Shown: piece by piece, positions 49,434-57,213 of the stretch | Position numbering within the stretch: position 1 is the first letter of the stretch | Layout of the letters: every line of letters starts with the position of its first letter | Source: Myxococcota bacterium | GTDB lineage: Bacteria > Myxococcota_A > UBA9160 > UBA4427 | Direction: 5' to 3' | DNA length: 64,000 nucleotides | Assembly: GCA_041389495.1 (NCBI GenBank) | Contig: JAWKRT010000002.1 | Coordinates: 868,001 to 932,000, forward strand | Position numbers and translations under genes: made by a program | The notes under the pieces: generated by a model | Told to the model about the DNA's origin: nothing | Database searches by the model: none | The model's input: only the letters and a program-made list of their open reading frames with translations

Positions 49434-49606
49434 CGACGGTCCGTTGCATCCGTCGCGCCAAGCGACGCGACCGGGAGTGCGATGTGAGGCGGGTCACGCG
49501 ATCGTCCGCGGCCGCGATGCAGGTGCGAGCGCGCGGTCCGGCGCGCGGCCGCGGGCGATCGCAGTTTCTACAACTGGCGCGGATGCGTGTGCGAAGTGCC
49601 GCCGCG

Positions 49607-50080
49607 CTAGCGCGCGCGCGCCCGGACGAGACCCCAGCGGCCGTCGTTCTTCACGAGGTGCAGGATGGGCTCGGTGCGCACGTCGAGCACGCCGGGCAGG
49701 GCCTTGACGACGTCGTCGACGAAGCGGACGAGCTCCGACGGGCCGTCCTGCTGGACGATCGCGAGGAGGTCGGCTCGCCCGAGGAGCGAGGCGACGAAGC
49801 CGACGAGCGGCTGCGCGGCGAGCGCGCCCGCGATCTCGCGAAGGAGCGCGCGGTCGCACGTGATCCACAAGTAGGCGAACGCCGACGCGCCCAGCGACTC
49901 GATGTTCTGCAGCGTCGTGATGCGCACGACGCCGTCGGCCTCGAGGCGCTTGAGCCGCGACCGGATCGTTCCCTCGGAGACGCCGAGCGCGGCCGCGATC
50001 GACTGGTGGCTCCGGCGCGCGTCGCTGCGCAGGGCGGCGATGAGCGCGCGGTCGATGTCGTCGAGCGGGCGCGACGGCAC
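49607..50080 (-). CDS. Lrp/AsnC-family regulator (second of tandem pair)
   Basis: 157 residues from a GTG whose G is also the last base of the upstream TAG (TAGTG). The winged helix covers LDDIDRALIAALRSDARRSH and VSEGTIRSRLKRLEADGVVR; the C-terminal RAM-like domain follows (LGRADLLAIVQQDGPSELVRF). Translation is coupled to the 147-aa paralogue. Two such regulators in tandem, facing the ring-cleavage cluster, may form hetero-oligomers. Confidence 0.88.
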   Translation of the reverse strand: MPSRPLDDIDRALIAALRSDARRSHQSIAAALGVSEGTIRSRLKRLEADGVVRITTLQNIESLGASAFAYLWITCDRALLREIAGALAAQPLVGFVASLLGRADLLAIVQQDGPSELVRFVDDVVKALPGVLDVRTEPILHLVKNDGRWGLVRARAR

Positions 50081-50523
50081 TAGAAGCGCGACCAGGCGCT
50101 CTCGAACTTGAACAGCTCGAGGCCGAGGGCGGGCGACAGCCGCTCGATGCCGTCGATCGACGACAGGCGCTGCGCGACGAGCTCGCGCAGCGTGTCGTGG
50201 TCGGCGGAGAGGATCAGCACCTCGAGGTCGAACTCGCCGCTCACGACGTTGACCGCGCACACCTCGTCGAGGGCGGCGAGCTCTTCCGCGACCTCGAGCG
50301 TCGGACGGCCGCGCACCGAGAGGCCGACCGCGAGCACGAGGTCGTTGCCCGCCTCGAAGACGTCGGCGACGGCGGCGACGCGCACCTCGCGCCGCTCGAG
50401 CATCGCGTCGATCCGCGCGCCGACCGCGCGCGGCGAGAGCCCGAGCGCGTCGGCGATGGCGCGGTGCGAGGCGCGCCCGTCCTCGCGCAGCAGCTCGGCG
50501 ATGCGTCGGTCCGTGTCGTCCAT
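50080..50523 (-). CDS. Lrp/AsnC-family regulator (first of tandem pair)
   Basis: 147 residues. DDTDRRIAELLREDGRASHR and LSPRAVGARIDAMLERREVR form the N-terminal helix-turn-helix; VVSGEFDLEVLILSADHDTL belongs to the effector-binding RAM domain. It is divergent from the extradiol dioxygenase at 50680 across an A+T-rich 156-nt region. Lrp-type control of a meta-cleavage cluster is less usual than TetR-type control (KstR2 in mycobacteria). Confidence 0.88.
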   Translation of the reverse strand: MDDTDRRIAELLREDGRASHRAIADALGLSPRAVGARIDAMLERREVRVAAVADVFEAGNDLVLAVGLSVRGRPTLEVAEELAALDEVCAVNVVSGEFDLEVLILSADHDTLRELVAQRLSSIDGIERLSPALGLELFKFESAWSRF

Positions 50524-50679
50524 CGTGCGCCGCAGGGTGCCTCGGGCCGGCGGGGTTCGCCGGAATCGCGAAATGACCCGTTCTGAGCTGCGATATTGGA
50601 TGAAAATTTCTCGTCGCGCACCATTTTTTCGTAGATTCACCCGCGAAGATCTGCGAGGGTGTGCGTGCGGGAGGTACGC
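50524..50679. promoter_or_regulatory. Divergent A+T-rich control region of the ring-cleavage cluster
   Basis: This is one of the most A+T-rich segments of the window. ATGAAAATTTCTCGT (50602 onward) partly fits the Lrp consensus (about 10 of 15 positions), and TAGATT (50632-50637) is a candidate rightward -10. The dioxygenase ATG at 50680 has a CGGGAGG ribosome-binding site. Assignment of the Lrp site is tentative. Confidence 0.45.
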
Positions 50680-51582
50680 ATGAGCAGCACGGACGCAGCG
50701 GTGGTCGCGCTCGGCTACGTGGTCGTCGACTCCGCCCAGGCCGACGCCTGGCGCGCCTTCGGCGCCGACGTCCTGGGCGCGCAGCCCGTCGCCGGCGGCG
50801 ACGCGCTCTGGCTGCGGCTCGACGACCGGCCGTACCGGCTGATCGTGAACGCCGCGCAGCGCGAGGGGCTCGCGGCCGTCGGCTGGGAGGTGCGCGACGC
50901 GGGTGCGCTCGCGAGCCTCGAGACGGCGCTCCGCTCGGCGGGTGTCGACGTCCGGCGCGCGAGCGACGCGGAGGCGTTCCGGCGGCGCGTCGGCGGGCTC
51001 GTCCGCTGCGACGATCCGTCGGGCACGCTGCTCGAGCTCTACCACTCGCCGCTGCGGGCGAGCTCGCGCTTCGTGTCGCCGGCGGGCGTCGCGGGCTTCG
51101 TCACGGGCGACATGGGGCTCGGACACGTGGTGCTGCCCGCGCCGGCGTTCGACGCCACGACCGACTTCTACACGCGCCTGCTCGGGTTCCGGCTCACCGA
51201 CCGCATGCGCCTCGGCGCCGACGGCGACGGCGCGGGCGGCATGCGCCTCCAGTTCTACCACTGCAATCCCCGGCACCACTCGCTCGCGCTGATGGAGGCG
51301 CCGCATCCGGCGGGCCTCGTGCACCTCATGCTCGAAGTGCCGACGCTGGACGAGGTCGGCTATGCGCTCGATCGGCGCGGCCGCGGCGGCGCGCCGCTCA
51401 GCGCGACGCTCGGGCGGCACACCAACGACAAGATGGTCTCGTTCTACATGAAGTCGCCCTCGGGCTTCGACATCGAGTTCGGGTTCGGCGGCGTCCGGCT
51501 CGACCTCGACGACGTCTCGACGTCGGAGATCACGTCGGTCAGCGACTGGGGTCACGACTTCAGCGTCGGCTTCCGCGCCTAG
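50680..51582 (+). CDS. hsaC: Extradiol ring-cleavage dioxygenase (HsaC/BphC type)
   Basis: 300 residues with two VOC repeats. The active iron site is in the second: His149 (LGHVVLPAP), His215 (LVHLMLE) and Glu266 (FDIEFGFG), with catalytic His199/200 (NPRHHSLAL) and Tyr256. It opens catechols between the hydroxylated carbon and the next one (4,5-extradiol on 3,4-DHSA in steroid degraders, 2,3- on dihydroxybiphenyl). Cluster context and the HsaA-type gene downstream favour the steroid version, but the substrate cannot be read from sequence. Confidence 0.88.
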   Translation: MSSTDAAVVALGYVVVDSAQADAWRAFGADVLGAQPVAGGDALWLRLDDRPYRLIVNAAQREGLAAVGWEVRDAGALASLETALRSAGVDVRRASDAEAFRRRVGGLVRCDDPSGTLLELYHSPLRASSRFVSPAGVAGFVTGDMGLGHVVLPAPAFDATTDFYTRLLGFRLTDRMRLGADGDGAGGMRLQFYHCNPRHHSLALMEAPHPAGLVHLMLEVPTLDEVGYALDRRGRGGAPLSATLGRHTNDKMVSFYMKSPSGFDIEFGFGGVRLDLDDVSTSEITSVSDWGHDFSVGFRA

Positions 51583-51620
51583 CAACACGCCGGCCGTGGG
51601 GCCGGCGCAGGAGGGCTCCG

Positions 51621-52772
51621 ATGGACGCCCACACGCTCGTCGACACCGCGCGCGCGCTCGCCCCCACGTTGCGGGAGCGCGCGCGCCGCACCGAGCAGGA
51701 GCGCGAGGTTCCGGCGGCGACGATCAAGGAGCTGCGGGAAGCCGGGCTGTTCCGCGCGCTCCAGCCGAAGCGCTACGGCGGCCACGAGCTTCCGCCGACC
51801 GCCTTCTACGACGCGGCGATCGAGCTCGGCGCCGCGTGCGGGTCGACGGGCTGGGTGTACGGCGTCGTCGGCGTGCACGCGTGGCAGCTCGCGCTCTTCC
51901 CCGCCGAGACGCAGGACGAGGTCTGGGGCGAGGACACGGCCGTCCTCGCGTCGTCGAGCTATGCGCCGACCGGCATCGTCGAGCCGGTCGACGGGGGCTA
52001 CCGCATCCGCGGCCGCTGGAGCTTCTCGTCCGGGTGTGCGCACTGCACGTGGGCGCTGCTCGGCGGCATCGTCGTGAAGGACGGGATCCCGGACCACTAC
52101 ACGTTCCTCGTTCCCGCCTCCGACTACGCGATCGACGACGTGTGGCACGTCGCGGGGCTCGCGGGCACGGGCAGCAACGACGTCGTGATCGAGGACGCGT
52201 TCGTGCCCGAGCGGCGCGCGCAGCCGACGGCGAGCCGGATCGGCGGCGCCGGCGTGTATGCGAGCCCGCTCTACCAGCTGCCGTTCGCGTCGGTCTTCTC
52301 GAACGCGATCACCGCGGCGACGCTCGGCATCGCCGTCGGCGCCGTCGACGCCTATCGCGCGCACACGCTCGGGCGCGTGCGCGCGTCGAACGGCGAGAAG
52401 GCGGCGGCCGACCCGTTCGCGCAGCTGCGGCTCGCGGAGGCCGCGGGCGAGATCGACGACGCCCGCGTGCAGCTGCGCCGGAACATGGAGGAGCTGCTCG
52501 CGCTCGCCGAGGCGGGGCGCGAGATCCCGATGGAGCTGCGGACGCGCGTCCGCAGGGATCAGGTGCGCGGCTCGCGCGCCGCGCTCCAGGCGACCGACCG
52601 CGTGTTCGAGGCGGCCGGCGGCCGCGCGCTCTTCCTCGACCAGCCGATCCAGCGCGCCTGGCGCGACGTGCACGCGGCGCGCGTCCACGCCATCAACGAC
52701 GTCGAGCGCGGCCTGCTCGTGTACGGCGCGCACGCGCTCGGCGGCGCGCCGCCGCTCGGAAGCATGATGTGA
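51621..52772 (+). CDS. hsaA: Flavin-dependent monooxygenase, HsaA type (acyl-CoA-dehydrogenase fold)
   Basis: 383 residues. The acyl-CoA dehydrogenase-fold oxygenase has LREAGLFRALQPKRYGGHEL, GAACGSTGWVYGVVGVH, IRGRWSFSSGCAHCTWALLG and LAGTGSNDVVIEDAFVPERR. This matches HsaA and p-hydroxyphenylacetate hydroxylase C2, which hydroxylate a phenol to the catechol using reduced flavin. A separate reductase (HsaB) is not in the window. GGAGGG precedes the ATG. The next gene starts in its stop codon (GTGA). Confidence 0.88.
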   Translation: MDAHTLVDTARALAPTLRERARRTEQEREVPAATIKELREAGLFRALQPKRYGGHELPPTAFYDAAIELGAACGSTGWVYGVVGVHAWQLALFPAETQDEVWGEDTAVLASSSYAPTGIVEPVDGGYRIRGRWSFSSGCAHCTWALLGGIVVKDGIPDHYTFLVPASDYAIDDVWHVAGLAGTGSNDVVIEDAFVPERRAQPTASRIGGAGVYASPLYQLPFASVFSNAITAATLGIAVGAVDAYRAHTLGRVRASNGEKAAADPFAQLRLAEAAGEIDDARVQLRRNMEELLALAEAGREIPMELRTRVRRDQVRGSRAALQATDRVFEAAGGRALFLDQPIQRAWRDVHAARVHAINDVERGLLVYGAHALGGAPPLGSMM

Positions 52773-53644
52773 GCGACGCGGCGCGGAAGTCCGCGGCGAT
52801 CGTCGGGTCGGGCCACATCGGCACCGACCTGATGTGCAAGCTGCTGCGCTCCGATCGCATCGCACCGCGGTGGATGGTCGGGATCGACGCCGGGAGCGCG
52901 GGCCTCGCGGAGGCGCGGCGCCTCGGCCTCGAGACGATCGACGACGGCGTCGAGACGCTGCTCGCGAGCGCGGAGCGGCCGGACCTGATCCTCGAGGCGA
53001 CGTCCGCCGCCGTGCACGTGCGGAACGCGCCGCGCTACCGCGCGCTCGGCATTCCGGCGGTCGACCTCACGCCGGCGGCGATCGGGCCCTACGTCGTGCC
53101 GCCGATCAACCTCGAGAGCCTGAGCGGCGAGCAGAACGTCAACCTCGTGACGTGCGGCGGCCAGGCGACGACGCCCATCGTGCACGCGGTGTCGCGCGTG
53201 GCGCGCGTCGACTACGCGGAGATCGTGGCCAGCATCGCGTCCGCGTCGGCCGGGCCCGGGACCCGCGCCAACATCGACGAGTTCACGCACACGACGGCGA
53301 AGGCGCTCGAGGTGCTCGGCGGGGCGCGCTGCGGCAAGGCGATCATCGTGCTCAACCCGGCCGAGCCGCCGATGATCATGCGCAACACCGTCTTCTGCAG
53401 CCTCGCGCGCGACGCGGACCGCGACGCGGTCGCCGCGTCGATCCACGCGATGGTCGAGCAGGTGCAGGAGTACGTCGCCGGCTACCGGCTGCTCGACGAG
53501 CCGCAGTTCACCGACGACCGCGTGGAGGTGCTGCTCGAGATCGAGGGCGCGGGCGACTTCCTGCCGCGCTATGCGGGCAACCTCGACATCATCACCTCGG
53601 CCGCCGTGCGCGTCGCCGAGCGGATGGTGGCGGGGCGGGGCTAG
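52769..53644 (+). CDS. hsaG: Acylating acetaldehyde dehydrogenase
   Basis: 291 residues from GTG overlapping the previous stop by 4 nt. IVGSGHIGTDLM is the NAD-binding site; catalytic Cys129 is in VTCGGQATTP; ANIDEFTHTTAKALEVLGG and IIVLNPAEPPMIMRNT are family blocks. It turns acetaldehyde (or propionaldehyde) plus CoA into acetyl-CoA and works as a complex with the following aldolase. Symbols hsaG, bphJ and mhpF refer to the same family; the choice follows the cluster. Confidence 0.92.
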   Translation: MSDAARKSAAIVGSGHIGTDLMCKLLRSDRIAPRWMVGIDAGSAGLAEARRLGLETIDDGVETLLASAERPDLILEATSAAVHVRNAPRYRALGIPAVDLTPAAIGPYVVPPINLESLSGEQNVNLVTCGGQATTPIVHAVSRVARVDYAEIVASIASASAGPGTRANIDEFTHTTAKALEVLGGARCGKAIIVLNPAEPPMIMRNTVFCSLARDADRDAVAASIHAMVEQVQEYVAGYRLLDEPQFTDDRVEVLLEIEGAGDFLPRYAGNLDIITSAAVRVAERMVAGRG

Positions 53645-53646
53645 GC

Positions 53647-54678
53647 ATGGGCTTCTCCGCCGCGCTCGACGTCCGCATCACCGACTCGTCGCTGCGCGAC
53701 GGCTCGCACCCGAAGCGCCACGCGTTCACGCAGGACGAGGTCGCGCGCGTCGTCGCCGCGCTCGACGCGGCCGGCGTGCCCGTGATCGAGGTGAGTCACG
53801 GCGACGGCCTGAGCGGCTCGTCGTTCGCCTACGGTCGCAGCGCGGTCGACGAGCGCGAGCTGATCGCGGCCGCGGTCGCGCACGCGCGGCGGGCGAAGAT
53901 CGCGGCGCTCATGCTCCCGGGCGTCGCCGTGAAGGACGACATCGCGCGCGCGGCCGACCTCGGCGTCGCGATCGTCCGCATCGCCACCCACTGCACGGAG
54001 GCCGACGTCTCCGTCCAGCACTTCGGGCTCGCGCGCGAGCTCGGGCTCGAGACGGTGGGCTTCCTGATGATGGCGCACACCTCGCCGCCCGAGGCGCTCG
54101 CGCGCCAGGCGCGCATCATGGCCGACGCGGGCTGCCAGTGCGTCTACGTCGTCGACTCGGCGGGCGCGATGATCCTCGACGACGCGGGCGACCGCGTGGC
54201 GGCGCTCGTCGCCGAGCTCGGCCGCGACGCGCAGGTCGGCTTCCACGGCCACCAGAACCTCTCGCTCGCGGTCGCGAACAGCGTGTGCGCCATCCGCGCG
54301 GGCGCCGTCCAGGTCGACGGCTCGACGCGCGGCTTCGGCGCGGGCGCGGGCAACGCGCCGGTCGAGGCGCTCGTCGCCGTCTGCACGCGGCTCGGCATCC
54401 GCACCGGGATCGATCCGATGGCGATCATGGACGCGGCCGAGGACGTCGTGCGGCCCGTGATGCCCGAGGAGTGCGTCGTCGACCGGCTCTCGCTCACGAT
54501 GGGGTTCGCGGGCGTCTACTCGAGCTTCCTGAAGCACGCCTTCGCGCAGGCGAAGCGCTTCGAGGTCTCCCCGGTCGACATCCTGCTGCGCGCGGGCGAG
54601 CGCAAGCTCGTCGGCGGGCAGGAGGACCAGCTGATCGACATCGCGCGCGAGCTGCGGCGCGCCGCGACGAACGCCTAG
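53647..54678 (+). CDS. hsaF: 4-Hydroxy-2-oxovalerate (HOA) aldolase
   Basis: 343 residues, normal length. ITDSSLRDGSHPKRHAF holds the Arg-Asp active pair; HGDGLSGSSFAYG and the divalent-metal VGFHGHQNLSLAVANS are conserved; GSTRGFGAGAGNAPVEAL closes the barrel. It cleaves 4-hydroxy-2-oxo acids into pyruvate and an aldehyde and channels the aldehyde to the preceding dehydrogenase. It starts 2 nt after that gene. Confidence 0.92.
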   Translation: MGFSAALDVRITDSSLRDGSHPKRHAFTQDEVARVVAALDAAGVPVIEVSHGDGLSGSSFAYGRSAVDERELIAAAVAHARRAKIAALMLPGVAVKDDIARAADLGVAIVRIATHCTEADVSVQHFGLARELGLETVGFLMMAHTSPPEALARQARIMADAGCQCVYVVDSAGAMILDDAGDRVAALVAELGRDAQVGFHGHQNLSLAVANSVCAIRAGAVQVDGSTRGFGAGAGNAPVEALVAVCTRLGIRTGIDPMAIMDAAEDVVRPVMPEECVVDRLSLTMGFAGVYSSFLKHAFAQAKRFEVSPVDILLRAGERKLVGGQEDQLIDIARELRRAATNA

Positions 54679-54690
54679 CAAGGAGGATCC

Positions 54691-55560
54691 ATGTCGAGCG
54701 CGCCGTACAGCTTCGAGTCGACGAGCCGCTTCGCGCAGCTCGGCGACCTGCGTCTGCACTACAACGAGGCCGGCGAGGGCGACGCCCTCGTGATGCTCCA
54801 CGGCGGAGGGCCGGGCGCGACGGGCTGGAGCAACTTCAAGCAGAACGTCCCGGCGTTCGCGAAGCGCTTCCGCGTGCTGCTCGTCGACCAGCCGCAGTTC
54901 GGCCTCTCCGACAAGCCCGACACCGACGAGCAGTTCAACGTGGTCGCCGCGCGCGCGGTGCGCGACCTGCTCGACCAGCTCGGCATCGCGCGCGCACACT
55001 TCCTCGGGAACTCGCTCGGCGGCGGCACGTCGCTGCGCTTCGCGCTCGACTACCCGGATCGCGCGAACCGCCTCGTGCTGATGGGGCCGGGCAACTCCTG
55101 CGTGCCCGTGCTCTCGCCCGAGCCGAGCGAGGGGCTCAAGATCCTCGCGCGCTTCCTCGCGCCGCCCGGCCCGAGCCGCGAGAAGCTCGAGGAGTTCGTG
55201 CGCATCATGGTCTACGACCCCGCGCTCGTGACGCAGGAGCTCGTCGACGAACGCTACGCGGTCGCGAGCGACCCGTCGGTGCTGAAGGGGCTCGTGAACT
55301 TCTTCCGCACGGCGATGGGCCCGGGCGAGAAGCAGCGGCGCGAGGGCGAGGTCTGGCGCGAGATCGACCGCATCGAGCACCGCACGCTGCTCACGTGGGG
55401 GCGCGACGACCGCGTGCTCCCGCTCGACGGCGCGCTGTTCGCGCTGCACCGCATGAAGGACGCGCGCCTGCACGTCTTCCCGCGCTGTGGGCACTGGGCG
55501 CAGCTCGAGCACGCGCGCGAGTTCGAGCGCATCTCGCTCGACTTCCTGACGGCCGAGTGA
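54691..55560 (+). CDS. hsaD: Meta-cleavage product (C-C) hydrolase, HsaD/BphD type
   Basis: 289 residues. LHGGGPGATGWSNFKQN is the oxyanion-hole signature of C-C hydrolases; Ser108 in FLGNSLGGGTS is the nucleophile, Asp in WGRDDRVLPLD and His in PRCGHWAQLEHA complete the triad. It hydrolyses the ring-opened diketo-acid. AAGGAGG precedes the ATG. Its last residues and stop lie within a 15-bp triple repeat (55551-55595). Confidence 0.92.
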   Translation: MSSAPYSFESTSRFAQLGDLRLHYNEAGEGDALVMLHGGGPGATGWSNFKQNVPAFAKRFRVLLVDQPQFGLSDKPDTDEQFNVVAARAVRDLLDQLGIARAHFLGNSLGGGTSLRFALDYPDRANRLVLMGPGNSCVPVLSPEPSEGLKILARFLAPPGPSREKLEEFVRIMVYDPALVTQELVDERYAVASDPSVLKGLVNFFRTAMGPGEKQRREGEVWREIDRIEHRTLLTWGRDDRVLPLDGALFALHRMKDARLHVFPRCGHWAQLEHAREFERISLDFLTAE

Positions 55561-55595
55561 GCGCGGGCCGAGTGAGCGCGGGCCGAGTGAGCGCG
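55551..55595 (+). repeat. Three exact 15-bp tandem repeats spanning a stop codon
   Basis: GGCCGAGTGAGCGCG occurs three times head-to-tail (55551-55565, 55566-55580, 55581-55595). The first copy carries the last codons and TGA stop of the hydrolase gene, and each later copy repeats GAG-TGA in the same frame, so read-through would meet a further TGA in each unit. Confidence 0.85.
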
Positions 55596-55624
55596 CATCC
55601 GGCGGTGCGCGGCGGGAGCGCGCG

Positions 55625-56368
55625 ATGACCGAGGCGCGCCTCGCCGGGCGGAGCGTGCTCGTCACGGGCGCGGGCTCGGGCATCGGGCGCGCGCTCGCGG
55701 AGCTCGCCGTCGCATCCGGCGCCGATGCGACGCTCGTCGACGTCGACGGCGCGTCGGTCGCGGGCCTCGCGCCCGCCGGCCGCGGGCGGGCCTGCGCGAT
55801 GGACGTCGCCGACGCCGCCGCGTGGGAGCGCCTTCCGCGCCCCGAGCGCGGCTGGGACTTCGTCGCGCTCAACGCGGGCGTGATGACGGCCCCGCCCGAC
55901 GCGCCGCGCGAGGCGACGCACCTCCTCACGATGGACCTCGCGCGCTACGAGCGCGTCATGCGCGTGAACGTCGACGGCGTCGTCCACGGCGTCCGCCGCG
56001 TCGTGCCCGACCTCGTCGATGGCGGCGCGATCGTCGTCACCGCATCGGCGGCCGGACTGGTCGGCTATGCGCAGGACGTCGCCTACTCGATGAGCAAGCA
56101 CGCGGTCGTCGGCCTCGTGCGCGGGCTCGCGCCGCTCCTCGATCGCAGGAAGAAGGGGCAGCGCGTGTGCGCCCTCTGCCCGGGCGGCGTGCGCACGCGC
56201 ATCGTGCCGGCCGTCTTCGAGACGATGCCGCTGATGGAGCCCGCGGTCGTCGCGCGCGAGATCGCCTTGCTGTGGCTCGACGGCGCGAACGGCGACGTGA
56301 AGGCGAAGATGCGCCCCGAGCTCCCCGCGCTGCGGATCGACGAGCCGGAGCTGCCGCCGTGGTGGTAG
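55625..56368 (+). CDS. SDR-family oxidoreductase in the ring-cleavage cluster
   Basis: 247 residues. TGAGSGIG is near residue 16, LNAGV stands for NNAG, and AYSMSKHAVV contains the Tyr-Lys pair. The C-terminal DVKAKMRPELPALRIDEPE is unusual and lacks the DGG ending. In a steroid cluster it could be a hydroxysteroid dehydrogenase; otherwise a dihydrodiol or hydroxyacyl dehydrogenase. It starts 64 nt after the hydrolase, past the 15-bp repeats, and is followed by the hydratase after 11 nt. Confidence 0.85.
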   Translation: MTEARLAGRSVLVTGAGSGIGRALAELAVASGADATLVDVDGASVAGLAPAGRGRACAMDVADAAAWERLPRPERGWDFVALNAGVMTAPPDAPREATHLLTMDLARYERVMRVNVDGVVHGVRRVVPDLVDGGAIVVTASAAGLVGYAQDVAYSMSKHAVVGLVRGLAPLLDRRKKGQRVCALCPGGVRTRIVPAVFETMPLMEPAVVAREIALLWLDGANGDVKAKMRPELPALRIDEPELPPWW

Positions 56369-56379
56369 GAGGGCCAGCG

Positions 56380-57159
56380 ATGTCCGCGAACCGAGCCGAG
56401 GCCGCGCGCGCGCTGCGCGAGGCGGAGACGTCGAGGACGCCGATCGCGCCGATCGCGGCGCGCTGGCCCGGGCTCACCGTCGTCGACGCCTACGCGATCC
56501 AGCGCGAGAACATCGAGCACCGCCTGGCGGGCGGAGCGGCCGTCCGCGGTCACAAGGTCGGCCTCTCGTCCCGCGCGATGCAGGAGATGATGGGCGTGCG
56601 CGAGCCGGACTACGGCCACCTGCTCGACGACATGTTCGTCTTCGAGGGCCAGGAGGTCGCCGCGCACGAGCTCATCCAGCCGCGCGTCGAGATCGAGGTC
56701 GCGTTCGTGCTGGGCGCATCGCTGCCGACGCGGGGCTGCCACGCGGCCGACGTGATCCGCGCGACCGAGTTCGTGCTGCCCGCGATCGAGATCATCGACA
56801 GCCGCATCGCCGACTGGAAGATCGGCATCGTCGACACGATCGCCGACAACGCGTCGTCCGCGAAGGTCGTGCTCGGCGGCAATCCCGTGCGGCTCGACGA
56901 CGTCGACGTCCGCGGCATCGGCGCGTCGCTGCGGCGCAACGGCGCGCTCGTCGAGACGGGCACGGCCGCCGCGGTGCTCGGCAACCCCGTCACCGCCGTC
57001 GCGTGGCTCGCGCGCACGATCGGCGCCTACGACATCGCGCTCGAGGCGGGCCACGTCGTGCTCCCCGGCTCGTGCACGCGCGCCGTGTCCGTCCGCGCCG
57101 GCGACGCCGTGCGCGCCGACTTCGACCGGCTCGGTCACGTGGAAGTCGCGTTCGTCTAG
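56380..57159 (+). CDS. hsaE: 2-Keto-4-pentenoate/2-hydroxydienoate hydratase
   Basis: 259 residues. VRGHKVGLSSRAMQEMMGV, QPRVEIEVAFVLGASLP, VLPAIEIIDSRIADWKIGIV and GNPVTAVAWLAR are the hydratase (FAH-like) signatures; the EIEVAF and EIIDSR carboxylates bind the metal. It adds water to the dienoate released by the C-C hydrolase, giving the aldolase substrate. GGAGGG precedes the ATG. It completes a full meta-cleavage set in one run of genes. Confidence 0.92.
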   Translation: MSANRAEAARALREAETSRTPIAPIAARWPGLTVVDAYAIQRENIEHRLAGGAAVRGHKVGLSSRAMQEMMGVREPDYGHLLDDMFVFEGQEVAAHELIQPRVEIEVAFVLGASLPTRGCHAADVIRATEFVLPAIEIIDSRIADWKIGIVDTIADNASSAKVVLGGNPVRLDDVDVRGIGASLRRNGALVETGTAAAVLGNPVTAVAWLARTIGAYDIALEAGHVVLPGSCTRAVSVRAGDAVRADFDRLGHVEVAFV

Positions 57160-57213
57160 GCCGCGCGGAGACGGGCGTCGCGCGCGCGCGGGCGCGCCGG
57201 AGGAGGTCGAACC

